From positions 124,001-188,000 of the forward strand of contig NZ_JAQQWU010000009.1 in assembly GCF_028610625.1 (NCBI RefSeq): 64,000 nt of DNA, read 5' to 3'. The notes beneath the pieces are model-generated. The model searched no databases and had not been told where the DNA came from. It was given only the letters and a program-made list of their open reading frames with translations. The DNA is from Guptibacillus spartinae (lineage in GTDB: Bacteria; Bacillota; Bacilli; Bacillales; Guptibacillaceae). Position numbers and translations under genes: made by a program. Each line of letters starts with the position of its first letter. The stretch's first letter is position 1. This document shows positions 33,892 through 41,916 of the stretch, piece after piece.

Positions 33892-35289
33892 GTGTTGGAG
33901 AACAAAAATGTGAAAGGGACGGGACTTACGAACGGTCAAACGATTCCATTAACAATTAAACGGCTAGGTATTAACGGAGAAGGGGTTGGATTTTTTAAGA
34001 GAACAGTTGTCTTTGTTCCAGGCGCGCTTCCTGGAGAAGAAATTACAGCAGAAGTGACAAAAGTTTTTCCGAACAGAGCAGAAGCTAAAGTAAAGCGTCT
34101 TCGTAAAAAATCGAAGGATCGTGTCACTCCTCCTTGTCCTGTTTATGAAGAATGTGGAGGATGTCAGCTTCAACATATGAGCTATCAGGCTCAATTACGT
34201 GAGAAGCGAGATATCGTCATTCAATCGTTCGAGCGGCATGCCAAATTAGGTGAGAAGGATTTGACTATAAAACCCGTGATTGGGATGGAAGATCCATGGA
34301 ACTATCGAAATAAAAGCCAGCTTCAGGTTAGAAAGCAAAAGGGTAAGGTCATTGCCGGTTTATACGGCGCAGGCTCCCATGAACTTGTTGAATTGACAAA
34401 CTGTCTGGTTCAACACCCAGAAACTAACCGCGTTACCCGGCAGGTTGTGAAGATCCTCGAGGATTTGAACATTTCGATTTATCATGAAAAGAAGCGTAAT
34501 GGTCTTATTCGTACAATCGTGACAAGAGTTGGGTTTGAAACGGGAGAAATTCAGCTAGTGCTGGTGACTTCAGAAGAAGCAATTCCTAGAAAAGAGTTGC
34601 TGATCAAAGAAATTAAGAAACGACTGCCTGAAGTGAAATCGGTTATCCAAAATGTAAATGGAAAACGTACTTCTCTTATATTTGGAGAAAAAACTTTTGT
34701 ATTAGAAGGGGAAGAAGTGATTCAAGAGTCATTGGGGGATTTGAATTTAGAACTATCAGCTCGTGCTTTCTTCCAACTTAACCCACTTCAAACGGTGAAA
34801 CTGTATGATGAAGTGAAAAAAGCTGCAGAGCTTACGGGGAATGAGAATATCATTGATGCTTACTGTGGCGTAGGTACAATTGGTTTATGGCTTGCTGAAG
34901 AGGCTAAAGAAGTTAGAGGAATGGATGTGATTAAAGAGTCAATTGAAGATGCCAGAAAAAATGCCCGAACACATGGTTATGAGTCAAAAATGACATATGA
35001 TGTAGGGAAAGCAGAAGAGGTTGTCCCTAAGTGGATTAAAGAAGGGTTTAAGCCCAATGTTGTTGTAGTGGATCCGCCGAGAACAGGCTGCGATGATACC
35101 TTGTTAGCAACGATGGTGAAAGCAAAACCTGATCGCATCGTTTACGTTTCATGCAATCCATCTACATTGGCTAAAGATGCTAACTACTTAATGAAAAAAG
35201 GGTATGAGCTAAAGCAATTGCAACCAGTTGATATGTTCCCGCAAACAGCGCATGTAGAAGTTGTTTCTGTTTTTAAGAAAAAGAAATAG
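33892..35289 (+). CDS. rlmD: 23S rRNA m5U methyltransferase, RlmD/RlmCD type (YfjO)
   Basis: 465 residues. An N-terminal TRAM domain (about 12-72) is followed by the iron-sulfur cysteines C82, C88, C91 ([15 protein letters not shown]) and C171, the SAM motif [16 protein letters not shown] (about 320-335), and the catalytic [11 protein letters not shown] and [12 protein letters not shown] (near residue 420) motifs. It methylates uridine C5 in 23S rRNA (or tRNA in related enzymes). GTG 33892 or TTG 33895 both fit AAGGAG at 33881-33886. B. subtilis has two paralogues, YefA and YfjO; location next to yfjP favours YfjO. Confidence 0.92.
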   Translation: MLENKNVKGTGLTNGQTIPLTIKRLGINGEGVGFFKRTVVFVPGALPGEEITAEVTKVFPNRAEAKVKRLRKKSKDRVTPPCPVYEECGGCQLQHMSYQAQLREKRDIVIQSFERHAKLGEKDLTIKPVIGMEDPWNYRNKSQLQVRKQKGKVIAGLYGAGSHELVELTNCLVQHPETNRVTRQVVKILEDLNISIYHEKKRNGLIRTIVTRVGFETGEIQLVLVTSEEAIPRKELLIKEIKKRLPEVKSVIQNVNGKRTSLIFGEKTFVLEGEEVIQESLGDLNLELSARAFFQLNPLQTVKLYDEVKKAAELTGNENIIDAYCGVGTIGLWLAEEAKEVRGMDVIKESIEDARKNARTHGYESKMTYDVGKAEEVVPKWIKEGFKPNVVVVDPPRTGCDDTLLATMVKAKPDRIVYVSCNPSTLAKDANYLMKKGYELKQLQPVDMFPQTAHVEVVSVFKKKK

Positions 35290-35560
35290 CAGCCGGCAAC
35301 GAGATATAGCTACGATTCGACTGGATTGCAATACTAGTCATCAACAATTTCCACAGACTTATACACATGATGATTAGAGGTTATATGCGTTACTAACAAT
35401 TTTATTAACATTATCCACATTCACAACCTATTTTATCAACAGGTTAAGGTGTTTATAACTTAACCATGCTATGAAGAGGATTGGACGATTTTGTCCACAC
35501 TATTCACAACTTGTGGATAATGTGTTGTTAACTTCTGAATTAAATATCTTTTCTGAACTT

Positions 35561-35587
35561 AAAAAGGGACCGATCTGGTCCCTTTTT
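35561..35587. terminator. Terminator of yfhD (bidirectional shape)
   Basis: AAAAAGGGACC GATCT GGTCCCTTTTT immediately beyond the yfhD stop at 35591. Confidence 0.78.
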
Positions 35588-35590
35588 GAG

Positions 35591-35761
35591 TTATTTGTTT
35601 TTCTTATTACGCTGGTCAGCTGCTTTTGCTCTTTCTGCTGCTTTCGCATCAGCTGCATCGAATTCACTAGCGAATTCAACATCTTCGTTTTGTGCTGATG
35701 GAATTGGGTTTTTAGCTTGACGTTTCTGTTTACCTTCTGAATAATTTGGACGTTTTGCCAT
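35591..35761 (-). CDS. yfhD: YfhD family small spore-associated protein
   Basis: 56 residues, basic N-terminus and helical C-terminus. DVEFASEFDAADAKAAERAKAADQR (in pieces, about 28-52) is the YfhD-family signature; its EFASE resembles the germination-protease site of gamma-type SASPs, so it may be a spore protein cut at germination (inference). Start: AGGAGCTG precedes ATG 35761; the longer frame from 35803 includes that binding site. It lies downstream of yfhE in the same direction, as in B. subtilis. Confidence 0.82.
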   Translation of the reverse strand: MAKRPNYSEGKQKRQAKNPIPSAQNEDVEFASEFDAADAKAAERAKAADQRNKKNK

Positions 35762-35840
35762 CTTAATCAGCTCCTGTAAATGGTTTGGAGAAGATCTCTC
35801 CACTCATTATAATGGCTTTTTGTCGCTTAATTATTCATGC

Positions 35841-35954
35841 TTATTTATGACCAGCCCGATCAGCACGTTTAAATTCCCTTCCAAAAAGCACATCTTGTGT
35901 TTTAGTTAATGTCATCTTTGATTCTTTGTTTTCTCTACCTTTCCGCTTATCCAC
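35841..35954 (-). CDS. yfhE: YfhE family very small protein
   Basis: 37 residues, read directly: it begins MDKRKGRENKESKMTLTKTQ and contains VLFGREFKRADRAG, matching the B. subtilis YfhE pattern of 'T..QEV.YSREFKKADRAG'. Function is unknown. The start is GTG 35954 with GAGAGGG six bases upstream. The start codon and next two codons coincide with a perfect DnaA box (35947-35955), so DnaA binding could directly affect this gene, or the box may be fortuitous. Its partner yfhD follows 80 bases downstream. Confidence 0.78.
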   Translation of the reverse strand: MDKRKGRENKESKMTLTKTQDVLFGREFKRADRAGHK

Positions 35955-36036
35955 AAAAATCCCTCTCTTCTTTAAGATGCTACTAGCATTGCCATCCAAA
36001 TAAGTTCTATGCACATGTGGATAAGAGAATAAAGAG

Positions 36037-36066
36037 AAGCATAGGCCTCTTTAAGGACCTATGCTT
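36037..36066 (-). terminator. Terminator of the GNAT gene
   Basis: AAGCATAGG / CCTATGCTT hairpin with a CTCTTT tail on the minus strand; it includes the GNAT stop codon (36059-36061). Confidence 0.6.
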
Positions 36067-36613
36067 CCATTTGAACCTCTACCGTTTCCAAACCTTCACG
36101 CATGACATGAAGATGGTAATTGTCACGTTCGATTTCATATAAATGATAGGACTTTTCACCCGTGTTGATTTTTTGGTAAACTTCAGGCCATTTTTCATCG
36201 GCTTTTTCAACATAAGGGATTTTTTCTGCCGCTTTTTGCGAGCGGATGTTGTCCTTGTTAATTCGCATGAAAATAGTTTTAATTTGCTTATCAAAAAACA
36301 ATTCATTGAAAAAAGCTTCTTTTGCAATTTGATTATACCCTTTTCCGTGAAAAGGAGTGCCAATCCAGGTGCCAAGAAAACCAGTTTCCTGTTCAATGTC
36401 GTATAAATTGATTGTGCCGATTGGATTACCCCATTCATCGATTATGGTCCGGGAGATTAATTCGCCTTGCTCTTCTGCTTCAATTAGCTGTTTTGTTAAG
36501 AACAAATATTCCTCATATGAATTTGCTTTATGACGCACGAATGGGAAGACAGCTGGGTCAACCATTAAATCAAATAGCATATGACATTCCGACAGGTCAC
36601 GATGTTTAATCAT
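36059..36613 (-). CDS. GNAT family N-acetyltransferase (RimJ-like)
   Basis: 184 residues. The acetyl-CoA-binding region is the strand-plus-loop GFLGTWIGTPFHGKGYNQIAKEAFF (in pieces, about 95-119; R/Q-x-x-G-x-G/A equivalent is HGKGYN), preceded by WGNPIGTINLYDIEQ and followed by RINKDNIRSQKAAEK, where N/S-xx-A marks the end of the fold. It most resembles acetyltransferases of the RimJ/RimL subgroup, acting on protein N-termini or small molecules. Start: AGGAGGG (36620-36626) six bases before ATG 36613. The longer frame to 36700 translates the structured leader and is rejected. That leader suggests control of translation. Confidence 0.8.
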   Translation of the reverse strand: MIKHRDLSECHMLFDLMVDPAVFPFVRHKANSYEEYLFLTKQLIEAEEQGELISRTIIDEWGNPIGTINLYDIEQETGFLGTWIGTPFHGKGYNQIAKEAFFNELFFDKQIKTIFMRINKDNIRSQKAAEKIPYVEKADEKWPEVYQKINTGEKSYHLYEIERDNYHLHVMREGLETVEVQMEA

Positions 36614-36740
36614 GAGTTTCCCTCCTGTCGAGGGCAGACGGATCCCCACCCTCGAATAATAGTATGTTGAATTATTATTCGGGGTGGGAATCGAACCCAC
36701 TAGGACCAGTCATTGCTGGTGGCGCACCAATTGCCTTCCC
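36614..36740 (-). promoter_or_regulatory. tRNA-like leader with a cascade of exclusive hairpins (candidate riboswitch)
   Basis: Minus strand, 5' to 3'. A D-arm-like hairpin GGC AATTGGTGC GCC (36735-36721), an anticodon-arm-like ACCAG CAATGA CTGGT (36720-36705), a 4-base variable region, and a T-arm-like GTGGG TTCGATT CCCAC (36700-36684) are closed by GGG/CCC (36740-36738 with 36683-36681). H2: the last arm CCCAC plus following bases pairs with 36661-36645 (16 pairs, one bulge). H3: CGAGGG (36654-36649) with CCCTCG (36634-36629). H4: CCCTC (36634-36630) with GAGGG of the Shine-Dalgarno (36624-36620). Neighbouring hairpins share bases and exclude one another. The 6-base anticodon-like loop and mostly unpaired acceptor exclude a working tRNA. 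Confidence 0.55.
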
Positions 36741-36892
36741 ATTTTCAAATATGAAGTTGTTAGTTCATTTTATTGTAATTACAAAAGTATCATACTCGAT
36801 TTATTCAAAAAAAGATACTAGTTTTTTGCGTATTTTTTCGACAGAATGTAAACTTTTTGTAAGCTGTCTTGTGCTCGGAAAATCAAGTTACT

Positions 36893-38008
36893 TTATCGAA
36901 TGATTTCGCCGTTGATCATGGTGTAAAGAGGGCGAGCATCGTATTGAAAAGGATGGTTCGACCAGAGTACTAAATCGGCATCTTTTCCAACTTCAATACT
37001 ACCAATACGATGGTCAACGCCAAGACTCTTTGCAGGATTAAGTGTAATCCCTTCGATGGCTTTTTCTTCACTTAATCCTTCTCTAACCGCAAGTGCTGCA
37101 CAAATGTTTAAGTATTGGATCGGAACGTACGGATGATCAGTTGTAATCGATACTTCAATGCCATGACTATTTAGAATGCCATAAGTAGCCCATGTTTTAT
37201 TTTTAAGCTCAATTTTAGAGCGTCTTGTCATAGATGGGCCAACAGTTACCTTTAAGTTTTGTCCGCTCAGTTCATCCGCAATCAAATGTCCTTCTGTACA
37301 ATGTTCAATTCTAAGATCGAGATTAAATTCCCTGGCAAAGCGAACGGCAGTTAAAATGTCATCTGCACGATGAGCATGTATTCTTACAGGGATTTCTCGA
37401 TTTAGTGCTGCCATAATAGGGGCAATACGTGGATGCTCTTTTTGATTTGAACGACTAGCATCGTAGAATGCTTCACGTAGTAAACCCATAATTCCCATCC
37501 TGGTAATGGAATCATTGTTTGAATGACTGTGTACACGCTTTGGGTTCTCTCCGAGAGCAATTTTTAGTCCAGCCGTTTCTCTTACAATCATCTTCTCTAC
37601 ATTTTTTCCATTTGTTTTCAAAACGGTTGTGATGCCTCCAATAATATTGGCGCTACCTGGCATTACCTGAACAGCGGTGACACCAAAAGCGATGGCGTCT
37701 TTAAAACCTACATCAAGCGGGTTCACACCATCCAGTGCTCTCACGTGTGGTGTTAGTGCTTCTACCGTTTCATTTGCATCATTTCCAGCCCATCCTGTTC
37801 CTTCATCATATAGACCTAAATGGGTATGAGCATCTATAAATCCTGGAAGCAGATGATATCCTTTTCCATCAATAACTGTCATTTCAGGTTCTTCAGGTAT
37901 ACAATTGGAGACTTGGTGGATAAGACCATCCTTTACTAAAACATCTGCACATGGCAGGATCGACGAGGAAACGGGGTAGACGCGTGCCTGTTTAATCAAT
38001 ATTGTCAT
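36893..38008 (-). CDS. Amidohydrolase family protein (imidazolonepropionase-like)
   Basis: About 371 residues. Metal-binding motifs of the amidohydrolase superfamily: PGFIDAHTHLGLYDEGTGW (HxH near 63-65), PVRIHAHRADDI (central His), LDLRIEHCTEGH, and SITTDHPYVP (late Asp). It is flanked by the small beta-sandwich pieces at both ends (ILIKQARVYPVSS; DADLVLWSNHPF). It hydrolyses C-N bonds of an unknown, probably cyclic, substrate. Start: AGGTG seven bases before ATG 38008; GTG 38017 lies beyond it. Transcribed in the same direction as the GNAT gene 280 bases downstream; the gap holds that gene's leader and probably its promoter. Confidence 0.85.
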   Translation of the reverse strand: MTILIKQARVYPVSSSILPCADVLVKDGLIHQVSNCIPEEPEMTVIDGKGYHLLPGFIDAHTHLGLYDEGTGWAGNDANETVEALTPHVRALDGVNPLDVGFKDAIAFGVTAVQVMPGSANIIGGITTVLKTNGKNVEKMIVRETAGLKIALGENPKRVHSHSNNDSITRMGIMGLLREAFYDASRSNQKEHPRIAPIMAALNREIPVRIHAHRADDILTAVRFAREFNLDLRIEHCTEGHLIADELSGQNLKVTVGPSMTRRSKIELKNKTWATYGILNSHGIEVSITTDHPYVPIQYLNICAALAVREGLSEEKAIEGITLNPAKSLGVDHRIGSIEVGKDADLVLWSNHPFQYDARPLYTMINGEIIR

Positions 38009-38171
38009 CTTATTCACCTATTATCTATTATTGTTTTAGTGATCGACTTGGCTGTTATGAGTTTGTATATATTATATCCATTCCCTAAGAAGGTTGCTAT
38101 ACAATCGAGTGTGGACAGAGAAGAATTGTTTTAATCGCTCTTAACGACAATTCGTATCGATGCGAGAGGTA

Positions 38172-38202
38172 TAAAAAACCTGCTGATTTAAACCAGCAGG
38201 TT
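38172..38202 (-). terminator. Terminator of yfhF, overlapping its stop
   Basis: AACCTGCTG / CAGCAGGTT around the stop codon of yfhF, with a T run on the minus strand. Confidence 0.72.
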
Positions 38203-39090
38203 CTCGAGAGCATCTTTTAATTTAATGTAGCGGAAAGGATAGCCAAGTTCCTTAGCCTTTTGGGGGAGAACACATTGACCTTTTAAGACAATGCCACTTT
38301 TTTCTCCGAGTGCTGCTTGAACAGGTGCTTCCGGAACTGGCATCCAGTGTGGTCGATTCAAAACTTCTCCTACCGTTTTACCAAAATCATTCATTCTTTT
38401 CGGTTCTGGTGCAGTAACGTTTAATGGGCCATGAACAGATTCATGGTCAACTGCGAATCTAATCATTCCAACAACGTCCATGATATGTACCCAAGAATAC
38501 CATTGACGTCCGTCACCAAGTTTTCCTCCCATAAATAATTTGTAGGGGAGTACCATTAATGGAAGGGCACCCTGTTCACCAAGAATAACGCCGAAGCGGG
38601 CAAGAACAGTTCTTACCCCATGATTTTGTGCTTTCATCGCTTCGTCTTCCCATTTGCGTGAAACGTCAGCAAGAAAGTCAGAGCCAGGCTCTGTATCATT
38701 TTCAGTAAAGGATTGATCAAGAGAGGAACCATAATAGCCAATTGCCGAAGCGTTTACAAGGACGCGAGGCTTATGATCAAGTTTTTTAATGATGGAGATA
38801 ATCTCTCTCGTTGAGGAGATACGGCTATCTAGAATGCGCTGTTTCCGTTCTTCTGTCCAACGTCCGCTATTGATCGATTCACCCGCCAAATTAACAAAAG
38901 CATGAATGTTTAGTAGTTCTTTTTCTGGCTCAGCGTCTTCCTGCAACCATTTCACATATGTAACGCCTTTTTTCACAGGTTTGTTTGCAGGATTACGTGT
39001 TAGGATATAGACAGAATGCCCATCATTCACAAATGACTCCGTAAGAGCACTTCCGACAAACCCAGTTCCCCCAGTGATCGCAATGTTCAT
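38188..39090 (-). CDS. yfhF: TIGR01777 family epimerase/oxidoreductase (YfhF)
   Basis: 300 residues. NAD(P)-binding ITGGTGFVGSALTESF (about 4-19), INSGRWTEERKQRILDSRISST (in parts, about 72-93), NASAIGYYG (catalytic region, about 113-121), and the C-terminal DUF1731 domain (about 250-300, PVPEAPVQAALGEKSGIVL). These define the TIGR01777/YfhF family, homologous to cell-division protein SulA-type epimerases. The substrate is unknown. GGAGG precedes ATG 39090 by about eight bases. It is divergent from recX, as in B. subtilis. Confidence 0.9.
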   Translation of the reverse strand: MNIAITGGTGFVGSALTESFVNDGHSVYILTRNPANKPVKKGVTYVKWLQEDAEPEKELLNIHAFVNLAGESINSGRWTEERKQRILDSRISSTREIISIIKKLDHKPRVLVNASAIGYYGSSLDQSFTENDTEPGSDFLADVSRKWEDEAMKAQNHGVRTVLARFGVILGEQGALPLMVLPYKLFMGGKLGDGRQWYSWVHIMDVVGMIRFAVDHESVHGPLNVTAPEPKRMNDFGKTVGEVLNRPHWMPVPEAPVQAALGEKSGIVLKGQCVLPQKAKELGYPFRYIKLKDALENLLV

Positions 39091-39224
39091 TTTTTTTCCT
39101 CCTAAGCGTGCGCGATGTATTTCTTTAATACTTCTTTACCCGTAATCATATTCCTTTAATCAAATGCTCTAACTTCATAGCTAATTCAAGAAAGTGCTAC
39201 AATAGATCTGGAGGTGAGTGCATC

Positions 39225-40031
39225 GTGAAGGTTACACGAATTACGACTCAGAAAAATAATAATGAGCGTTTCTCCATATTTATCGATAAAGGATCAGGTG
39301 AAGAGTTCGGATTCGGAGTTGATCAAGATGTGTTGATAAGCTTTGGACTCCGCAAAGGTGTAGAATTAAGTGATGAAATGCTTGAAGGTATTCAGTTTGA
39401 AGACCAGGTAAAGAAGGGAATGAACTATGCTTTAAATTATCTATCCTATCGGATGCGCTCAGAAAAAGAAGTGAAAGATTACCTTCTGAAAAAAGAAGTG
39501 CCTGAAGAAGCATTTCCGAAGATCATTGAAAAGCTTAAACGCTATGGATATGTAAATGATCTAGAGTTCGCCATTGCATTTGTAAGAACCAAAATAAATG
39601 CGGGTGCAAAAGGTCCGTTTGTACTTGCACAAGAACTTAACCAAAAAGGGGTTGCAAAACCAATGATTGATCAATCACTTGAAGAATATTCTTATGAACA
39701 GCAGCTTGAGATTGCTACTAAGTTAGCTGAGAAGAAAGCGTCAAAGCTGAAGAAATCTTCAGCAACAGAGCAAAAACAGAAAGTGAACCAGGAGCTCAGA
39801 GCAAAAGGATTTGACCGAGATATCATTCAAGAAGTGATGGAGCAAATCAACTTAGATAAAGGCGATAACGAAGAATGGGAAGCCCTCGTTATGCAAGCTC
39901 AAAAGGCCGAACGTCGATATAGTAAGTTAGACCGTAGAGAATTCGATCATAAAATGAAGCAATTTTTATATCGCAAAGGATTCCCTTTTCCACTTATAAA
40001 TAAGTACCTAGAAGAACTTAACTATCAATAA
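39225..40031 (+). CDS. recX: Regulatory protein RecX
   Basis: 268 residues, the long Bacillus form of RecX. The three-helix repeats are visible: NYLSYRMRSEKEVKDYLLKKEV (about 68-89), IIEKLKRYGYVNDLEFAIAFVR and GPFVLAQELNQKGVAKPMIDQSL. It binds RecA filaments and modulates recombination; in B. subtilis RecX can promote RecA activity. GTG 39225 follows GGAGGTG. The last 14 bases overlap the end of the convergent SDR gene, with no terminator between them. Confidence 0.92.
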   Translation: MKVTRITTQKNNNERFSIFIDKGSGEEFGFGVDQDVLISFGLRKGVELSDEMLEGIQFEDQVKKGMNYALNYLSYRMRSEKEVKDYLLKKEVPEEAFPKIIEKLKRYGYVNDLEFAIAFVRTKINAGAKGPFVLAQELNQKGVAKPMIDQSLEEYSYEQQLEIATKLAEKKASKLKKSSATEQKQKVNQELRAKGFDRDIIQEVMEQINLDKGDNEEWEALVMQAQKAERRYSKLDRREFDHKMKQFLYRKGFPFPLINKYLEELNYQ

Positions 40032-40689
40032 AAATTTCTTTCTGCCCCATATCTTCCTCAATAATTTGTTTTGCCTTATCGGAAGCAGATTTCAACCTTG
40101 TAGAATCAGCTATATGATCTGATTCAGACCAGAAAGGGGTATTCATTCCTCCCATATAAACCGCTGTGGCACTAACCCCTGTGCCTTCAAGTTCTTTCCA
40201 GAGGCTCTCTGTAAATCCTCTCACAGCATATTTTGAAGCAACATAAACCGTTTCGTGATTTTTTCCTTTAAGGCCAGCCGTTGAAATGATGTTCATGATT
40301 CGTCCTTTTTTTTCTTTTAACATCGGGAGAAAGGCCTGCGTTGTAAAAATTGTCCCCTTCACATTCGTATCAATAACATCATGAATGTCTGAGATCATCA
40401 GGCTTTCCAATGGTCCAAATGTACCGATTCCGGCGTTGTTAACAAGAAGATCAATTTCTAAACGATTATCTACCATTTTCTTTACAAGACACGACACTTC
40501 TTCAGGATTGGAGATGTCGCATTGAAAAATTGTACACATTTTGTTTTCTTGCTCAATATGGCGGCAAATGGATTCAAGCTTCTTTTTTGTTCTACCTACT
40601 GCTATGATGTGGTGCCCTTCATTTGCCCAGTGTTTCGCTAGTTCTGAGCCAAGACCTGAGCCGGCACCAGTGATTAAGATGGTTTTCAT
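40018..40689 (-). CDS. Short-chain dehydrogenase/reductase
   Basis: 223 residues. Rossmann motif ITGAGSGLGSELAKHW (about 5-20), LVNNAGIG, active-site Ser in NIISTAGLKG and YVASKYAVRGFTESL (YxxxK). A classical NADP-type SDR; the substrate is unknown. Start: GGAG nine bases before ATG 40689. It overlaps recX tail to tail by 14 bases, an arrangement that would give antisense 3' ends. Confidence 0.88.
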   Translation of the reverse strand: MKTILITGAGSGLGSELAKHWANEGHHIIAVGRTKKKLESICRHIEQENKMCTIFQCDISNPEEVSCLVKKMVDNRLEIDLLVNNAGIGTFGPLESLMISDIHDVIDTNVKGTIFTTQAFLPMLKEKKGRIMNIISTAGLKGKNHETVYVASKYAVRGFTESLWKELEGTGVSATAVYMGGMNTPFWSESDHIADSTRLKSASDKAKQIIEEDMGQKEIFIDS

Positions 40690-40785
40690 GATCAATCACT
40701 CCTTGGTGTAAGCGTAGCATATTTTTGTCAGGAAGTAGAAAATGAACTATACTTGGGGGGAAGAAAAGAGTAGTGGAGGTCAAGA

Positions 40786-41106
40786 ATGGAAAAGCGTTTC
40801 AGTGAAATGAATGAGCAGGAATTACGAAGTGAAATTGCACTTCTTAGTGAAAAAGCACGTCGAGCTGAGCAAATGGGGATGGTGAATGAATTTGCCGTTC
40901 ATGAACGCAGAATTGCTCTTGCGAAATCCTATTTATTGAATCCCGAGAACTTTGTTCCGGGTGAGAAGTACGAAATAGATGGTGACCCAGGTTCGACATT
41001 TACAATCGACTATATGAATGGAACGTTTGCCTGGGGATATCGTGAGGGAAATGAGAATATTGAAGCATTTCCTATCTCGATGCTCATTGAAAAAGAGCAG
41101 CAGTAA
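40786..41106 (+). CDS. yfhH: YfhH family protein (DUF1811)
   Basis: 106 residues. An N-terminal helical hairpin (MEKRFSEMNEQELRSEIALLSEKARRAEQMG, in parts) and a C-terminal SH3-like barrel with FVPGEKYEIDGDPGSTFTIDYMNGTFAWGYR match YfhH/DUF1811. Unknown function. AGTGGAGG precedes ATG 40786. It keeps the B. subtilis position after recX. Confidence 0.88.
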   Translation: MEKRFSEMNEQELRSEIALLSEKARRAEQMGMVNEFAVHERRIALAKSYLLNPENFVPGEKYEIDGDPGSTFTIDYMNGTFAWGYREGNENIEAFPISMLIEKEQQ

Positions 41107-41125
41107 TGCTGCTCTCTTCCCGTTT

Positions 41126-41284
41126 CTAAGATCGTTTTCGCGTTTGCACTTGGAGAACGATATCGTTATACGTTTGCTTCGATTGTCCATTGACCTGATT
41201 GTGTGCGTGTTTTGGATTTGCAGTTGGAGATTGGAATGGATCCTCATAGTTCGAGTGAAGCCGATTTCGGTTATTTTTACCCAT
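41126..41284 (-). CDS. ypzG: YpzG family small protein
   Basis: 52 residues read from the minus strand, starting MGKNNRNRLHSNYEDPFQSP and continuing with ANPKHAHNQVNGQ and ending IVLQVQTRKRS. The NPKHA-x-NQVNG core is the YpzG/YpzG-like family signature in Bacillus. Function is unknown, probably spore-associated. GGAGG lies eight bases before ATG 41284. It follows sspK in the same direction with a 24-base gap. Confidence 0.78.
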   Translation of the reverse strand: MGKNNRNRLHSNYEDPFQSPTANPKHAHNQVNGQSKQTYNDIVLQVQTRKRS

Positions 41285-41308
41285 AGCTGCTGCCTCCTAT
41301 ATGAGAAA

Positions 41309-41464
41309 TTATCCCTGACGGTTGCCTGTACGATTAGACGCGCTCATGCGCTCCTTTGGCTGAGTGTTAATGGAACCGTCAGCTCGCTTTGAAGCAAATT
41401 CTTCTTTTGCACGTGGTTCACCAGAAAATTTCGCATCTGGAAAACCTGTTTTTTTGTTTCTCAT
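41309..41464 (-). CDS. sspK: Small acid-soluble spore protein K
   Basis: 51 residues: [20 protein letters not shown] then [20 protein letters not shown], the SspK pattern. It is a minor, forespore-specific SASP. Start: AAAGGGG nine bases before ATG 41464; an in-frame upstream extension has no binding site. Next to yfhH and yfhJ as in B. subtilis. Forespore (sigma-G) expression is expected from the family, not shown by an obvious promoter. Confidence 0.88.
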   Translation of the reverse strand: MRNKKTGFPDAKFSGEPRAKEEFASKRADGSINTQPKERMSASNRTGNRQG

Positions 41465-41595
41465 TTTTGTGCGCCCCTTTCCAATATCGTCTTGTGAAGC
41501 AGGCACACATTTAGTATGCGAAACGGTGACGTATGTTATGTGTGTTTTGTATTGATTAATATAGCTGGAAGTACAACATGAAAGGAGCATGCCTC

Positions 41596-41865
41596 ATGGA
41601 AGACCTTTTTCAAAGGCTTACTCATAACCTTCTTGAGAAAAACGATCATCTTTCTTACGGACAGGCAAGAACGATGGTGGAATTATTATGGGAAGATTTC
41701 GAATCATCAAGAGCAAAGGCTGGAAGAGAATATAAAGGTCATGATGTGACGGAAAAAATCGTGAAACAGTGGATTGACTATTATGGCCCAGTTTTACATG
41801 ATTTTATGATGAATAATCCGAAATATAGAGACTATTTTGGAGACGATAGAAGTATAAAGCATTAA
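41596..41865 (+). CDS. yfhJ: YfhJ (WVELL) family protein
   Basis: 89 residues. LSYGQARTMVELLWEDFESSRAKAG (in parts, about 20-44) contains the 'VELLWEDF' core of the WVELL family and ends IVKQWIDYYGP. It is soluble, helical and of unknown function. Start: AAAGGAG eight bases before ATG 41596. Length equals B. subtilis YfhJ (about 88). Confidence 0.87.
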   Translation: MEDLFQRLTHNLLEKNDHLSYGQARTMVELLWEDFESSRAKAGREYKGHDVTEKIVKQWIDYYGPVLHDFMMNNPKYRDYFGDDRSIKH

Positions 41866-41869
41866 CGAA

Positions 41870-41902
41870 AAAACCGGCTGGACAATGGTCCAGCCGGTTT
41901 TC
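41870..41902. terminator. Bidirectional terminator
   Basis: AAAACCGGCTGGAC AATG GTCCAGCCGGTTTT: a perfect 14-base stem between yfhJ and yfhP. Confidence 0.85.
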
Positions 41903-41916
41903 ATATATGGAAATTA

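Larger units (their letters stand above)
35341..36024. other. DnaA-box cluster
   Basis: Four exact copies of TTATCCACA lie here: 35411-35419 (+), 35512-35520 (-), 35947-35955 (+) and 36016-36024 (-). There are at least two single-mismatch copies, TTATACACA (35359-35367) and TTGTCCACA (35491-35499), plus weaker TTCCACA and TTCACAA motifs between. The 300-base gap after the rRNA methyltransferase (35290-35590) contains no gene but most of these boxes. There is no dnaA, dnaN, rpmH or gyrase gene nearby, so this is not recognisable as oriC. B. subtilis has similar chromosomal clusters that bind DnaA. Confidence 0.65.

Noticed and set aside
35341..36024. Chromosomal replication origin
   Set aside because: DnaA boxes are present, but no dnaA, dnaN, rpmH or gyrase genes and no clear AT-rich unwinding element are adjacent.
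36614..36700. In-frame extension of the GNAT protein to 36700, and a plus-strand frame 36664-36903
   Set aside because: Both translate the structured tRNA-like leader. The Shine-Dalgarno AGGAGGG at 36620-36626 points to ATG 36613, and the plus-strand frame has no binding site.
36681..36740. A functional tRNA gene on the minus strand
   Set aside because: The anticodon-like loop has only six bases without the U before the anticodon, the acceptor stem pairs over only three or four bases, and no CCA end is seen.
41018..41392. Plus-strand open frame of 124 residues
   Set aside because: It is antisense to ypzG and sspK, which have good binding sites and recognisable products.
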